Notes: generated by a model not told the origin, from the sequence alone. A DNA stretch of 64,000 nucleotides from Lachnospiraceae bacterium (GCA_030527645.1 JAUNAJ010000004.1:1-64000); one strand, 5' to 3'; shown: positions 16,428 through 26,717, counted from the first letter of the stretch. Translations and numbers: made by a program.

Positions 16428-17309
16428 TCACATCAGACCGAAATCTTCCATTGTTTTTCTCAGATACTCTTTCTCTGCAGGCTCCATGTCATACAGCGGT
16501 GCACGAAGAGGACCAACCTCCTTGCCAAGCACATTCATAGCAACCTTCACCGGGATTGGATTGACCTGGCAGAACAGTGCATCGATCAGAGGAAGGGCAT
16601 TCAGCTGCATCTCTGCCGCCTTCTTCACATCACCGTCCAGATAGCTCTGGCACATGTCGTGGGTATATTTTGGAGCCACATTGGAAAGCACGGAAATGAC
16701 ACCGTCTGCTCCGAGAGCCATCATCGGAATCACCTGGTCATCGTTTCCGGAATAGATCTCGCACTGCGGGCAGAGGAATTTTGTCTTTGCCATCTGTGAG
16801 ATGTTTCCTGTTGCTTCCTTCAGACCTACAATGTTCTCTACGTTGTTCACAAGCTCTGCCACTGTCTCCGGAAGGATGTTGCAGCCGGTACGACTCGGTA
16901 CATTGTACAGAATGATCGGCAGTGTTACTGCCTCTGCAATGGTTGTAAAGTGTTTTACAAGACCCTTCTGCGTTGCCTTATTATAGTAAGGAGTTACCAC
17001 CAGCAGTGCGTCAGCGCCGCAGTCCTGAGCACCTTTTGAAAGGTGGATGGCCTCTGCTGTTGAGTTAGAACCGGTACCTGCGATTACCGGAACCCTTTTG
17101 TTTACCTTTTCTACGCAGAAACGAATCACATCCAGATGCTCCTGATGACTCATGGTGGCTGACTCTCCGGTAGTTCCGCAGATTACAATGGCATCGGTTC
17201 CCTCTGTGATCTGCTCCTCGATGATTTCTGCAAGCTTCTCATAATTTACATCCCCGTTATCAAACATTGGTGTAACGATCGCTACTGCTGCTCCCTTAAA
17301 TACTGACAT
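16428..17309 (-). CDS. dapA: 4-hydroxy-tetrahydrodipicolinate synthase DapA
   Basis: A 293-residue class I aldolase condensing pyruvate and aspartate semialdehyde, the first committed step to lysine and diaminopimelate. GTTGES at 45-50 supplies the Thr46/Thr47 pair, Tyr135 lies in [10 protein letters not shown], and the Schiff-base lysine is Lys164 in VGLKEATG. Length and motifs are complete. A GGAGG site precedes the ATG. Expression is controlled by the lysine riboswitch and leader terminator upstream; dapB follows in the same transcript. Confidence 0.96.
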   Translation of the reverse strand: MSVFKGAAVAIVTPMFDNGDVNYEKLAEIIEEQITEGTDAIVICGTTGESATMSHQEHLDVIRFCVEKVNKRVPVIAGTGSNSTAEAIHLSKGAQDCGADALLVVTPYYNKATQKGLVKHFTTIAEAVTLPIILYNVPSRTGCNILPETVAELVNNVENIVGLKEATGNISQMAKTKFLCPQCEIYSGNDDQVIPMMALGADGVISVLSNVAPKYTHDMCQSYLDGDVKKAAEMQLNALPLIDALFCQVNPIPVKVAMNVLGKEVGPLRAPLYDMEPAEKEYLRKTMEDFGLM

Positions 17310-17417
17310 GATTTTCCTCCTGAATACAAAACATCTTTCAATTACAGTAACTGTTCAGAGTCTGCATGCGCACATACTGCATTCTATAAACAGACATCTG
17401 TAAAGCTACAGCTACAT

Positions 17418-17446
17418 AAAAAAACAGACATCGCTCAGTCGATGTC
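17418..17446 (-). terminator. Leader terminator of the lysine riboswitch
   Basis: On the minus strand GACATCG pairs with CGATGTC (17440-17446 with 17427-17433), followed by TG and seven T. It lies 39 bases after the aptamer and before dapA, as expected for the OFF state of a transcriptional riboswitch. Confidence 0.88.
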
Positions 17447-17484
17447 CATCTGTTCTCTCCATACAGTATGCTTGTAAAAAGAAA

Positions 17485-17648
17485 CCAGATAGCACTCCAC
17501 CCTTCGATGACAGTCGCAGACTTCTTCAATCTGCGCCCAAGGTTCCGTTTTCAGATGCGGTTCCTTTCGGCATGCTTTCCTTTCTCCTGCGTTCCTCTGA
17601 TCCTGAATCATCCGGCAGGGTACTGATCAAGCATGCAACCTCTATCCT
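17485..17648 (-). ncRNA. Lysine riboswitch (L box) aptamer
   Basis: Read on the minus strand, the RNA starts with GATAGAGGTTGC and contains the conserved AGTA, GCCGAAAGGAACCGC and CTTGGGCGCAG segments of the lysine aptamer in order. The closing stem is formed by the 5' GGATAG (17642-17647) with CTATCT (17487-17492). A terminator and then dapA follow. A putative ORF at 17338-17529 in this leader is therefore rejected. High lysine should favour termination. Confidence 0.9.
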
Positions 17649-17661
17649 GTTCACATCAGTG

Positions 17662-17690
17662 ACTATATCATTATACCGCAGTAAAGTCAA
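17662..17690 (-). promoter_or_regulatory. Promoter of the lysine riboswitch-dapA-dapB transcript
   Basis: On the minus strand TTGACT (17685-17690) and TATAGT (17662-17667), spacer 17 bases. The predicted start is just before the riboswitch aptamer. Confidence 0.85.
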
Positions 17691-17716
17691 GATATTCTGT
17701 AAATCGCAAAAGTTAC

Positions 17717-17740
17717 GGGGAACCGGCAAACCGGTTCCCC
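17717..17740 (-). terminator. Terminator after the IolH-like gene
   Basis: GGGGAACCGG and CCGGTTCCCC form a perfect 10-bp stem with a 4-base loop, 25 bases after the stop. The following minus-strand sequence GTAACTTTT is only weakly T-rich. Confidence 0.7.
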
Positions 17741-17764
17741 TCTTTAAGAAATAATGTAGTTCGA

Positions 17765-18685
17765 TTATTTACCGAGAAGCTCTTTCTCGATGCGTTCTCT
17801 TGCTGCAGGCGCCTGCTCGTCCATCTTCTCCGGGAATCCGAAGTAGGATACACATGCAATGTTGTCGCCGCCCACCTTCGGAGCGTCTGCCTTCAGCTGC
17901 TTATTTGCGAAATCCATCTCCCGCAGAGTCTCGAAGATACCCGGGAAGTCAACATCGCCCTCACCCATTGCAAGGTGCTGATGAATGGTCACATCAGAGG
18001 TTCCTCTGCTGTTCAGCCACGGCGGATTTGCAATGTAACGGCAGTCCAGTGTCTGATTGTAGGTATCTGCAAACAGAACGTGAGTCAGCTCATCACCTGC
18101 ATACTGAAGCATATGACGAACATCACCCTTACCCTGATCATAGAAGAATCCATGAGCTGCAGAATATACGTAGCCAAGGTTTTTGGAGCGGAATGACTTA
18201 ACAATATCACAGGTCTCGTCATTCAGTTCACAGAAGTCATACGGATGAGACTGGATCTCCACACGAAGTCCCTCTCTCTCAATGATCGGAAGAAGCTCTT
18301 CCATGGATCTGAAGAACATGCCGTTGCAGATCTCCTGCTGGTTCGGGTCACCGGAAAACTCTGTGTTGATGACCGGAACGCCCATATTTACAGCGATCTC
18401 GATGATTCTCTTCCAGTTTGCAACTGCGTGCTGTCTCTGCTCCTCTGTAGGACCGGACCAGCGGTATACTACAATGAAGGAGGAAAGCTCTACGCCATAT
18501 CTTGCCAGAGCCTCACGATAGTCCCTCTCACACTCCTCTGAAAACAGCGGATGCTTGTAGAAAGGGTTGATCCTCGGATGAGGTGACTGCTCAATGTACT
18601 TATATCCCCACTCGGATACCTTGTACACATAATCAGGAATACTCATCTGTTTTGCCAGTACGTCCACATCAAATGCAATTTTCAT
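17765..18685 (-). CDS. IolH-like sugar phosphate isomerase/epimerase (TIM barrel)
   Basis: A 306-residue protein of the AP endonuclease family 2 / xylose isomerase-like TIM-barrel group. The segments MKIAFDVDVLAKQM, WGYKYIEQSPHPRINPFYKH and VYRWSGP and INTEFSGDPN closely resemble IolH of inositol catabolism, whose exact reaction is not settled. Metal-binding residues are plausible (Glu in INTEFSGD, Glu/His in VEIQSHPYD, His in SAAHG). No other iol gene (iolC, D, E, G, T) is in the window, so it is either an orphan or acts on another sugar. AAAGGAA precedes the ATG. A hairpin terminator follows. Divergent from typA. Confidence 0.78.
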   Translation of the reverse strand: MKIAFDVDVLAKQMSIPDYVYKVSEWGYKYIEQSPHPRINPFYKHPLFSEECERDYREALARYGVELSSFIVVYRWSGPTEEQRQHAVANWKRIIEIAVNMGVPVINTEFSGDPNQQEICNGMFFRSMEELLPIIEREGLRVEIQSHPYDFCELNDETCDIVKSFRSKNLGYVYSAAHGFFYDQGKGDVRHMLQYAGDELTHVLFADTYNQTLDCRYIANPPWLNSRGTSDVTIHQHLAMGEGDVDFPGIFETLREMDFANKQLKADAPKVGGDNIACVSYFGFPEKMDEQAPAARERIEKELLGK

Positions 18686-18893
18686 GTTTCTTGTTTCCTT
18701 TCGAACTAAAATATTCCCACCACAAGGTCAGTGTAACACAAAAAGAACGTTCCGTTAAGACGCTTCCTGAAAAAAATAAAAGTTTTTCGTTACAGCACAT
18801 TGCACAGTTACCCGGCTGTTTCTCCTGTGAAAATCTGCATACCCAAACATCACGAAATGTGCTATACTTTTTTGGATGTTTTGACCTATTGAC
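18686..18893. promoter_or_regulatory. Divergent promoter region of iolH-like and typA
   Basis: For the minus strand TTAACG and TACACT are separated by 17 bases (about 18729-18757), and the palindrome GAACGTTC lies in the spacer, a possible operator. For the plus strand an extended -10 TGCTATACT ends at 18868, without a clear -35 box. The rest of the stretch shows no gene. Confidence 0.5.
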
Positions 18894-18986
18894 ATCTTCC
18901 GGTTTTTATCTCACCGGAGAACACCTCCCCTGAGACAGACATGCACCGGGACTCGCAGACGAGTCTTGGTGGAGCGGAAGATTTTT
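18894..18986 (+). ncRNA. Structured 5' leader of typA with alternative pairings
   Basis: ATCTTCCG (18894-18901) can pair with CGGAAGAT (18975-18982), followed by TTTTT like a terminator. Inside, CACCGGGACTCG (18944-18955) and CGAGTCTTGGTG (18960-18971) make a 12-bp stem with a 4-base loop and two G-U pairs. TCCGGT (18898-18903) can instead pair with ACCGGA (18913-18918), which excludes the outer stem; TCTCA (18909-18913) and TGAGA (18931-18935) also match. I do not recognise a known riboswitch class. Confidence 0.5.
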
Positions 18987-19011
18987 CATTAAATTTACAA
19001 CGAGGGAACTT

Positions 19012-20847
19012 ATGAAAACTACAAGAGAAGATATCAGAAATGTCGCCATCATCGCCCATGTTGACCACGGCAAGACCACTCTGGTGGATGAGCTGCTGAA
19101 GCAGAGCGGTGTATTCCGTGCCAACCAGGAGGTACAGGAGCGTGTCATGGACTCCAATGACCTGGAACGTGAGCGAGGCATCACCATCCTTTCTAAAAAC
19201 ACAGCAGTATTCTATAAGGATACAAAGATCAATATCATTGACACGCCCGGCCATGCGGATTTCGGCGGCGAGGTAGAGCGTGTTCTGAAGATGGTGAACG
19301 GTGTCATTCTTCTGGTAGATGCCTTTGAGGGTGCTATGCCTCAGACAAAATTCGTTCTGAAGAAGGCGCTGGAGCTGGATCTGAAGGTGATCGTCTGTAT
19401 CAACAAAATTGACCGTCCGGAGGCGCGTCCGGACGAGGTCGTGGATGAGGTTCTGGAGCTTCTGATGGATCTGGATGCCTCCGACGAGCAGCTGGACTGC
19501 CCCTTCCTCTATGCTTCTGCCAAGCGCGGACACGCTGTGCTGGATCTGAATGATTCTCCGCAGGATATGACTCCGCTCTTTGATGCGATCCTGAAATATA
19601 TCCCCGCTCCGGAAGGTGATCCGGATGCCGGTACACAGGTACTGATCAGCACCATTGACTACAATGAATATGTAGGACGTATCGGTGTAGGAAAAGTCGA
19701 TAACGGAAGCATTTCCGTCAACCAGGAAGTACTGCTGATGAATCATCACGATCCTGAAAAAAGGAAAAAAGTAAAGATCAGCAAGCTCTATGAGTTCGAC
19801 GGCTTGAACAAGGTAGAAGTCAGCAGGGCTGACATCGGTTCCATTGTAGCAGTTTCCGGAATTGCAGATATCCATATCGGTGATACCCTGTGTGATCCGG
19901 AGCATCCCGAGTCCATTCCCTTCCAGAAAATCTCCGAACCTACCATTGCAATGAATTTTCTGGTCAATGACTCTCCTCTGGCCGGTCAGGAGGGCAAGTA
20001 CATTACCTCCCGACACCTGCGTGACCGGCTTTTCAGAGAATTAAACACAGACGTCAGTCTGCGTGTCGAAGAAACCGATTCAGCTGACTGCTTCAAGGTT
20101 TCCGGACGAGGTGAGCTGCATCTGTCCGTTCTCATTGAAAATATGCGCCGGGAAGGCTATGAATTCGCAGTGAGCAAGGCTGAGGTGATCTACAAGACCG
20201 ATGAGCGCGGTAAAAAGCTGGAGCCGATGGAACTGGCCTACATCGATGTTCCTGAAGAATTTTCCGGATCCGTCATTCAGAGACTCAGCGAGAGAAAAGG
20301 AGAGCTTCAGGGAATGGGAATCGGCAGCGACGGTTCCTCCAGGCTGGAATTCTCTATTCCTGCCAGAGGTCTCATTGGATTCCGCGGAGATTTCCTGACC
20401 ATGACAAAGGGAACCGGAATCCTGAATACTATCTTTGATGACTATGCGCCGTACAAGGGTGATATCAAGTTCCGCAAGCAGGGATCTCTGATTGCTTTCG
20501 AATCCGGTGAAGCTGTTACTTACGGTCTGTTCAATGCCCAGGCAAGAGGGACGCTGTTTATCGGACCCGGCGAGAAGGTGTACAGCGGCATGATCATCGG
20601 TCAGAGTGCTAAGCCCGAAGATATTGAGCTGAATGTCTGCAAGACAAAACACCTGACCAATACCCGTTCCTCCTCTGCAGATGAAGCGCTGACGCTGGTC
20701 ACCCCACGGGTGCTTTCACTGGAGCAGGCACTGGAGTTCATCGACAACGATGAGCTTCTGGAAGTTACTCCGTCTTCTATACGAATCAGAAAACGTATTC
20801 TGGATCCGCGATTGAGAAAACGTGATTCCATGAAAAAGAATAATTGA
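19012..20847 (+). CDS. typA: Translational GTPase TypA/BipA
   Basis: A 611-residue ribosome-associated GTPase of the EF-G superfamily, involved in ribosome assembly and stress or cold adaptation. G1 AHVDHGKTT is at 15-23, ERGIT (switch I) at 54-58, DTPGH at 77-81 and NKID near 131-134; EF-G-like domains II, III and V follow, and the C-terminal domain specific to BipA is complete. Length is standard. AGGGAAC precedes the ATG. It has a structured leader and ends at a bidirectional palindromic terminator. Monocistronic by context. Confidence 0.96.
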   Translation: MKTTREDIRNVAIIAHVDHGKTTLVDELLKQSGVFRANQEVQERVMDSNDLERERGITILSKNTAVFYKDTKINIIDTPGHADFGGEVERVLKMVNGVILLVDAFEGAMPQTKFVLKKALELDLKVIVCINKIDRPEARPDEVVDEVLELLMDLDASDEQLDCPFLYASAKRGHAVLDLNDSPQDMTPLFDAILKYIPAPEGDPDAGTQVLISTIDYNEYVGRIGVGKVDNGSISVNQEVLLMNHHDPEKRKKVKISKLYEFDGLNKVEVSRADIGSIVAVSGIADIHIGDTLCDPEHPESIPFQKISEPTIAMNFLVNDSPLAGQEGKYITSRHLRDRLFRELNTDVSLRVEETDSADCFKVSGRGELHLSVLIENMRREGYEFAVSKAEVIYKTDERGKKLEPMELAYIDVPEEFSGSVIQRLSERKGELQGMGIGSDGSSRLEFSIPARGLIGFRGDFLTMTKGTGILNTIFDDYAPYKGDIKFRKQGSLIAFESGEAVTYGLFNAQARGTLFIGPGEKVYSGMIIGQSAKPEDIELNVCKTKHLTNTRSSSADEALTLVTPRVLSLEQALEFIDNDELLEVTPSSIRIRKRILDPRLRKRDSMKKNN

Positions 20848-20855
20848 TCAATCAT

Positions 20856-20931
20856 AAAAAATGGAACAGGGGGACGGTGCTGCTATACCACATATGTGGT
20901 ACGGCAGCACCGTCCCCCTGTTCCATTTTTT
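20856..20931. repeat. 76-bp near-perfect palindrome, GGGGGACGG type, acting as bidirectional terminator
   Basis: The outer 28 bases (20856-20883 and 20904-20931) are exactly complementary and begin with AAAAAATGGAACAGGGGGAC; the inner TACCACATATGTGGTA is itself a perfect palindrome, leaving only two mismatched pairs in the whole element. A-run and T-run at the ends make it a terminator in both directions between convergent typA and the TcaA-like gene. Its length and the GGGGGACGG core resemble REP-type mobile palindromes. Confidence 0.85.
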
Positions 20932-20948
20932 CTTCTCTGGATTGTATC

Positions 20949-20960
20949 GTTACAGTTCAC
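20949..20960 (+). repeat. Copy of intergenic motif GTTACAGTTCAC
   Basis: Exact 12-base match to copies at 52974-52985 and 58156-58167; related GTTACTGTTCAC at 41419-41430. All are between genes. Confidence 0.55.
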
Positions 20961-20978
20961 TCAATGAGCTGTCTTTCA

Positions 20979-22247
20979 TCAGCTGAAACTCTGGATCTTC
21001 CACTGACCGTTTTCCTGATGATAACACAAAAGACCCACACTTGTTTGTGTATCACTCTTTTCCATTCCTTCATCCAAATAGGAGTAGGTCATAACAGACT
21101 GGATCTCCATTACAAGATCTCCCGGTTCTGCATATCCGCTTCTCACTGTGGATACAAAGGACGCAGTGATATCACTGAGCTCATATCTGAGGATTCCTGA
21201 TCCGGTTTCCGGATCGTATGCTTGGCTGCAGGCGTTCGCATACATATTCTGTGCTCTGCCCTCTGCGATTGCAGCCTCTGCGAAGTACTGCTCCACGGCA
21301 CTGAAGTCCTGACGGTTTACACTGTTCTCCAGAATTGCCTGGTAATCCGATACGAACTGAGCAAGAATGGCATCCATCAGTTCCTGATCCGGATACAGCT
21401 CCGCTCCCGCAAGTGAAACAAACGCATTATCCTCTGCTGCAATTTCCACATCTGTATAGTAAGCCGCCCGGTTTTCGGCATTCAGCTCTGCTGTCCAGAC
21501 TCCTGTGAACAGTCTGTCGAAGGTATAAACAGTTGACTGCTCCTGAAGATTTTCAACTCCCTCCGATTCCGGTGACAGTCCGTTCAAAAGAATGTCTGCC
21601 TCCGATGGAACAGCAATACTGATGCCGGATGCCGATACAGTAGAAAGATCCACCTTCCACTCGTTTAGGAACAGCAGCTTTTTGTTCCCTGTCCGAACCA
21701 TTGTGATCGTGTTATTCTTTGTTCCTTCAGAGGTCTCATAAACGGCCGAGTAGATTTTTTTATCAGCTGTACTGCTGATTTCCTCCAGCGAAAGAGATCG
21801 GAACCCGTCCGCACCTGTTCGTTCCCTCACTGTCTCAAACATTTCCGCGGAAAGATATGTTGAGGGCTCTTCTTCAAAAAACAGGTATCCGTATGCCTCT
21901 GACCAGTTACCTGACAGCATTGCGATTTCAAAGCCCCTTGCATCCTGCTCCGGTCCGTATCTTTTCGGAACCTGTACAGCCAGAAGTATCACCACTGCGA
22001 TCAGCACAAGAACAGCCGCTGAAAAAGCGATACGCGGACGGCTGCTTCTGTTCAATTGATGAAGCTCCCTCTCGAGTGCCTTCAATTCTTCCGATGTCGC
22101 CTCCTCATGTTTCTTTTCTACCGGAGGATCTTCTGTGATTTTCGATTCCTTCCCGTCACCGGTCTGCATTTTGATCAGGGGTGACCCGCAGCTGCTGCAG
22201 TAGTTTGTCCCTTCCTCGTTGAATTTTCCGCATTGTTCACAATACAT
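20979..22247 (-). CDS. Zinc-ribbon membrane protein, TcaA-like
   Basis: A 422-residue protein. An N-terminal zinc ribbon (Cys3, Cys6, Cys17, Cys20) and a charged cytoplasmic stretch precede one membrane segment near residues 73-92 (FSAAVLVLIAVVILLAV); the remaining 330 residues are outside the cell. The outer part has repeated alpha/beta modules like those of TcaA, a teicoplanin-susceptibility protein of staphylococci, and ends with a domain resembling NTF2-like folds (FVSDYQAILENSVNRQDFSAVEQYF). Function is unknown; a cell-envelope stress role is guessed from the family. 21 bases after the YARHG gene on the same strand, so probably co-transcribed. Confidence 0.75.
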   Translation of the reverse strand: MYCEQCGKFNEEGTNYCSSCGSPLIKMQTGDGKESKITEDPPVEKKHEEATSEELKALERELHQLNRSSRPRIAFSAAVLVLIAVVILLAVQVPKRYGPEQDARGFEIAMLSGNWSEAYGYLFFEEEPSTYLSAEMFETVRERTGADGFRSLSLEEISSTADKKIYSAVYETSEGTKNNTITMVRTGNKKLLFLNEWKVDLSTVSASGISIAVPSEADILLNGLSPESEGVENLQEQSTVYTFDRLFTGVWTAELNAENRAAYYTDVEIAAEDNAFVSLAGAELYPDQELMDAILAQFVSDYQAILENSVNRQDFSAVEQYFAEAAIAEGRAQNMYANACSQAYDPETGSGILRYELSDITASFVSTVRSGYAEPGDLVMEIQSVMTYSYLDEGMEKSDTQTSVGLLCYHQENGQWKIQSFS

Positions 22248-22268
22248 TGCTTCTTGTCTCCTCCACAG

Positions 22269-22880
22269 TTACCCCAGGGTCTCACGAACAGCCAGCAGCA
22301 AATCGATATTTGCCTTTTCCACTGCATTAAACTGTGCCTCCACCGCTGATGCACTTTCTGTTTTTGTCATGGACTGATACCAGCCCAGACTCATAAAATA
22401 ATCGTAATCTGAAGCATTCTTTTCTCTGTGAAACTGATATCCGTGACGTGCATAGATTTCATTCACAGCTCTCTGGCACTGTGCTTTTGTTGAAACCGCT
22501 GCCCGCACCTGAGCTTCTGTCAGTACTGTACTGTCACTTTCCGGAAATATAAAATCACTGCCGCTGATCTCAGTGGACTCTTCCGGCTCCGGTGTCGGTG
22601 TCGGTGTCGGAGCAGCTGTAGGTACAGGGGTTGCTTCCGGGGTCGGAACCGGGGTTGGTTCCGGGGTCGATTCCGCACTGATCTCAGCCGTGATCAGACC
22701 TGTAAAAGACGATGTATGCGATTCCGCAAGCTCAGACTGCTCTGTTTGATCAACTGCAGCTTTTCCTGCTGCGGCTTCGCTCTTCCCGGAGGATCCTGTC
22801 AGAAGTCCGACTGCCAGCCCCACCAGCAGCAGATCCATTACCCCGAGTATCCCAGCAGGAAGATAGGGATGTTTTTTCAT
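22269..22880 (-). CDS. YARHG-domain exported protein
   Basis: A 203-residue membrane-anchored protein: one hydrophobic segment near residues 10-28 (GVMDLLLVGLAVGLLTG), a long Pro/Thr linker (PTPVPTPEATPVP near 75-100), then a YARHG domain near 130-180 with the defining NEIYARHGYQF. YARHG domains are extracellular and of unknown function. It is first of a pair with the TcaA-like gene; both have the single-span, external-domain architecture. A hairpin separates it from rpoC. Confidence 0.8.
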   Translation of the reverse strand: MKKHPYLPAGILGVMDLLLVGLAVGLLTGSSGKSEAAAGKAAVDQTEQSELAESHTSSFTGLITAEISAESTPEPTPVPTPEATPVPTAAPTPTPTPEPEESTEISGSDFIFPESDSTVLTEAQVRAAVSTKAQCQRAVNEIYARHGYQFHREKNASDYDYFMSLGWYQSMTKTESASAVEAQFNAVEKANIDLLLAVRETLG

Positions 22881-22894
22881 GGCTTTTCTCCTAA

Positions 22895-22929
22895 AGAGAA
22901 GGGGGCATTACAATTTCTTGCAACGCCCC
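22895..22929 (-). terminator. Probable terminator of rpoB-rpoC
   Basis: On the minus strand GGGGCGTTGCA and TGTAATGCCCC form an 11-bp stem with two G-U pairs and a 6-base loop, followed by CTTCTCTTT. The T-run is imperfect and the YARHG start codon lies only 15 bases further, so some read-through is likely. Confidence 0.55.
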
Positions 22930-22997
22930 TCCTATTCATTACAGCAAATGGATGTTTCTCCATGTTATGCAGTTTCGTTGATTGTTCCTGTTATGGA

Positions 22998-25900
22998 TCA
23001 CTCCTCTTCCTGAAAATCGAACTCCTCGGAAATCTCAATTTCCTCCTCTGAAATCTCCTGAACATCCATCTCAGGCTCGATCAGCTCTGCTTCCGCTCCG
23101 TCGTCCTCATCCATTTCCTGCTGCAGCATGAAATCCTCCTCTGTCAGACTTTCCTCCGGTGCTTTATCGGAGTCCAGCTTGATGTTGCTGTAGCATTTCA
23201 TACCGGTTCCTGCAGGAATCAGCTTACCGATCAGAACATTCTCCTTCAGACCGATCAGATGGTCAACCTTTCCTTTGATTGCAGCTTCAGTAAGGACTTT
23301 TGTTGTCTCCTGGAAGGATGCTGCAGACAGGAAGGAGTCTGTAGCAAGTGATGCCTTTGTAATTCCAAGAAGTACGCGGGTACCCTCTGCAGGTTCTTTA
23401 CCCTCTGCGATCATCTGTTCGTTAATATCTTCGAAGTCAAGAATATTAACAAGAGTTCCCGGAAGAAGGTTTGTATCACCATTCTCCTCGATTCGGATCT
23501 TTTTCAGCATCTGACGCACGATTACCTCGATATGCTTATCACTGATCTCTACACCCTGAAGACGGTATACTCTCTGTACCTCACGGAGGAGATAATCCTG
23601 TACATCACGAACACCCTTGATTCTCAGGATATCATGCGGATTGACGCTTCCCTCTGTCAGTTCATCACCAGCCTCAAGATAGGTTCCGTCAAGAACCTTG
23701 ATTCTGGATCCGTACGGAATCAGATAGGTCTTGCTGTTTCCTGTCTCGTTATCGGTAACGATGATCTCGCGTTTTTTCTTTGTATCTTTGATAGTTGCAA
23801 CGCCCTTAATCTCAGTGATGATCGCAAGTCCTTTCGGCTTACGAGCCTCGAACAGCTCCTCCACTCGAGGAAGACCCTGTGTGATATCTCCACCTGCTAC
23901 ACCACCGGTATGGAAGGTACGCATGGTCAGCTGTGTACCCGGCTCACCGATGGACTGTGCAGCGATGATACCTACAGACTCACCAACCTGAACCGCTTCA
24001 CCGGTCGCCATGTTTGCACCATAGCATTTTGCACAGATTCCTACATGGGAACGACAGGTCAGAATATTTCTGATCTTAACCTTTTTGAACGGCTCTCCCT
24101 TCTCATCCACACCATTTTCAATAACCTTAGCGGCACGTTTTGGTGTGATCATATGATTTGCTTTTACGAGCACATTGCCTTCACGGTCCTTGATCGTCTC
24201 TGCAGCAAATCGTCCTGTGATTCGCTCCTGAAGAGATTCAATTTCCTCTTTTCCGTCAGCGAACTGTGACACATACATTCCGGGAATCTCACCGGATCCT
24301 TCACAGCAGTCCATCTCTCGAATGATCAGATCCTGAGAAACGTCAACCATTCGACGGGTCAGATAACCGGAATCGGCTGTACGAAGTGCCGTATCGGACA
24401 GACCTTTACGTGCACCGTGGGCAGACATGAAATACTCCAGAACGTCAAGTCCCTCACGGAAGTTGGACTTAATCGGAAGCTCAATGGTATGGCCGGTTGT
24501 ATCAGCCATCAGACCACGCATACCTGCCAGCTGCTTGATCTGCTTATCGGAACCACGGGCTCCTGAGTCAGCCATCATGAAGATGTTGTTATACTTATCC
24601 AATCCTGTCAGAAGAGCCTTTGTAAGGGCATCATCTGTATTCTTCCACGTCTCAACAACCTCTTTATACCGCTCCTCATCGGTAAGAAGTCCTCGCTTGA
24701 AGTTCTTCGTGATTCTGTCTACCGTATTCTGGGCATCCTGAATCATCTGCGGTTTCTGCGGCGGAACGGTCATATCAGAAATAGAAACGGTCATTGCCGC
24801 ACGAGTGGAATACTTGTAGCCCATTGCCTTAATAGAGTCCAGAACCTCAGCCGTCATGGTTGCACCATGGGTGTTGATGACCTTCTCAAGAATCTTCTTC
24901 AGCTGTTTCTTTCCTACCAGGAAATCAACCTCCGGCTTCAGAATATTCTCACGGATGCTGCGGTCTACGAAGCCCAGATCCTGCGGAAGGATCTCATTGA
25001 ACAGGAGGCGGCCCAGAGTAGTTTCAATGAATGCAGAGATTTCATCTCCATTTTCATCTACACCCTTACGGAAGACCTTGATAATGGTCTGCAGAGTAAT
25101 ATAGCCGTTCTCGTATGCAAGAATTGCCTCATTCATGCTCTTGAAGGTACTTCCTTCGCCCTTTACACCGGGGCGATCCTGTGTCAGATAATAAATTCCA
25201 AGAACCATATCCTGAGAGGGCACTGCCACCGGGCCGCCATCAGAAGGTTTCAACAGGTTATTGGGAGAAAGCAGCATAAAGCGGCATTCTGCCTGTGCTT
25301 CCACAGACAATGGAAGATGCACAGCCATCTGGTCTCCGTCAAAATCCGCATTGAACGCTGTACATACCAGCGGATGCAGCTTGATTGCCTTACCCTCGAC
25401 CAGAATCGGTTCAAATGCCTGAATACCGAGACGATGCAGTGTTGGCGCACGGTTCAGCATAACCGGGTGTTCCTTGATCACTTCCTCGAGGATATCCCAT
25501 ACTTCCGGCTCCAGCTTCTCAACCATTTTCTTGGCATTCTTAATATTATGTGCGGTTCCGCTGGCTACAAGCTCTTTCATTACAAAAGGCTTAAACAGCT
25601 CAATTGCCATCTCTTTCGGCAGACCGCACTGATAGATCTTCAGCTCAGGTCCAACTACGATTACAGAACGGCCGGAATAGTCTACTCGTTTTCCGAGCAG
25701 GTTCTGACGGAAACGTCCGGATTTACCTTTCAGCATATCGGACAGAGATTTCAACGCTCTGTTTCCCGGACCTGTTACCGGACGACCACGGCGGCCGTTA
25801 TCGATCAGTGCGTCTACCGCCTCCTGAAGCATACGTTTCTCATTGCGAACAATAATATCCGGCGCTCCAAGATCCAGCAGTCGCTGCAGACGGTTATTTC

Positions 25901-26717
25901 TGTTAATGATACGGCGGTACAGATCATTCAGATCAGAGGTGGCAAAACGGCCTCCGTCCAGCTGAACCATGGGACGAAGATCCGGCGGAATAACCGGAAT
26001 TGCATCCATGATCATCCACTCGGGACGATTACCTGACTCACGGAATGCCTCTACTACTTCCAGTCTTTTGATAATTCTGGCGCGCTTCTGGCCGGAGGAT
26101 GTTTTCAACCCTGCCGTAAGCTCCTCGGACTCAGCTTCCAGATCGATGGCGCACAGAAGCTCTTTAATTGCTTCTGCACCCATTCCTACACGGAAAGTAT
26201 TGCCATAGGTTTCTCTGGCTTCCTGATACTCCTTCTCATTGAGCACCTGCTTGTAAACCAGATTAGTATCCCCTGACTCCAATACAATATAATTAGCAAA
26301 ATACAGCACCTTCTCCAGTGTTCTTGGAGAAATATCAAGAATCAGACCCATACGTGAGGGAATACCCTTGAAGTACCAGATATGAGATACAGGAGCTGCC
26401 AGCTCAATATGTCCCATTCTCTCACGGCGAACAGAAGATTTTGTAACCTCTACACCGCACTTGTCGCAAACAACACCTTTATAACGGATTTTTTTATATT
26501 TTCCGCAATGGCACTCCCAGTCTTTGGAAGGTCCGAAAATACGTTCACAAAACAAACCGTCTCTTTCCGGTTTCAACGTTCTGTAGTTAATGGTCTCCGG
26601 TTTTTTCACTTCACCGTGGGACCACTCACGGATCTTCTCCGGAGAAGCCAGACCGATTTTAATGGCATCAAATTCGATCTGCTGATGAGTCGGCTTATTT
26701 TTTACTGTTTCTGGCAT
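22998..26717 (-). CDS. rpoC: RNA polymerase beta' subunit RpoC
   Basis: A 1239-residue largest RNA polymerase subunit. The active-site motif [12 protein letters not shown] that holds the catalytic magnesium is present, along with the N-terminal zinc site (CHCGKYK...CDKCGVEV), the second zinc site ([13 protein letters not shown]) and trigger-loop sequence ([11 protein letters not shown]). The C-terminal 50 residues are strongly acidic ([16 protein letters not shown]). 27 bases after rpoB, same operon. It is not followed by rpsL-rpsG-fusA as in many Firmicutes. Confidence 0.98.
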   Translation of the reverse strand: MPETVKNKPTHQQIEFDAIKIGLASPEKIREWSHGEVKKPETINYRTLKPERDGLFCERIFGPSKDWECHCGKYKKIRYKGVVCDKCGVEVTKSSVRRERMGHIELAAPVSHIWYFKGIPSRMGLILDISPRTLEKVLYFANYIVLESGDTNLVYKQVLNEKEYQEARETYGNTFRVGMGAEAIKELLCAIDLEAESEELTAGLKTSSGQKRARIIKRLEVVEAFRESGNRPEWMIMDAIPVIPPDLRPMVQLDGGRFATSDLNDLYRRIINRNNRLQRLLDLGAPDIIVRNEKRMLQEAVDALIDNGRRGRPVTGPGNRALKSLSDMLKGKSGRFRQNLLGKRVDYSGRSVIVVGPELKIYQCGLPKEMAIELFKPFVMKELVASGTAHNIKNAKKMVEKLEPEVWDILEEVIKEHPVMLNRAPTLHRLGIQAFEPILVEGKAIKLHPLVCTAFNADFDGDQMAVHLPLSVEAQAECRFMLLSPNNLLKPSDGGPVAVPSQDMVLGIYYLTQDRPGVKGEGSTFKSMNEAILAYENGYITLQTIIKVFRKGVDENGDEISAFIETTLGRLLFNEILPQDLGFVDRSIRENILKPEVDFLVGKKQLKKILEKVINTHGATMTAEVLDSIKAMGYKYSTRAAMTVSISDMTVPPQKPQMIQDAQNTVDRITKNFKRGLLTDEERYKEVVETWKNTDDALTKALLTGLDKYNNIFMMADSGARGSDKQIKQLAGMRGLMADTTGHTIELPIKSNFREGLDVLEYFMSAHGARKGLSDTALRTADSGYLTRRMVDVSQDLIIREMDCCEGSGEIPGMYVSQFADGKEEIESLQERITGRFAAETIKDREGNVLVKANHMITPKRAAKVIENGVDEKGEPFKKVKIRNILTCRSHVGICAKCYGANMATGEAVQVGESVGIIAAQSIGEPGTQLTMRTFHTGGVAGGDITQGLPRVEELFEARKPKGLAIITEIKGVATIKDTKKKREIIVTDNETGNSKTYLIPYGSRIKVLDGTYLEAGDELTEGSVNPHDILRIKGVRDVQDYLLREVQRVYRLQGVEISDKHIEVIVRQMLKKIRIEENGDTNLLPGTLVNILDFEDINEQMIAEGKEPAEGTRVLLGITKASLATDSFLSAASFQETTKVLTEAAIKGKVDHLIGLKENVLIGKLIPAGTGMKCYSNIKLDSDKAPEESLTEEDFMLQQEMDEDDGAEAELIEPEMDVQEISEEEIEISEEFDFQEEE

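Noticed and set aside
17338-17529. 63-codon frame upstream of dapA
   Set aside because: Falls within the lysine riboswitch expression platform and its terminator.
18886-20016. 376-codon frame opposite typA
   Set aside because: Lies wholly antisense to a canonical GTPase gene and begins inside it without a ribosome site.
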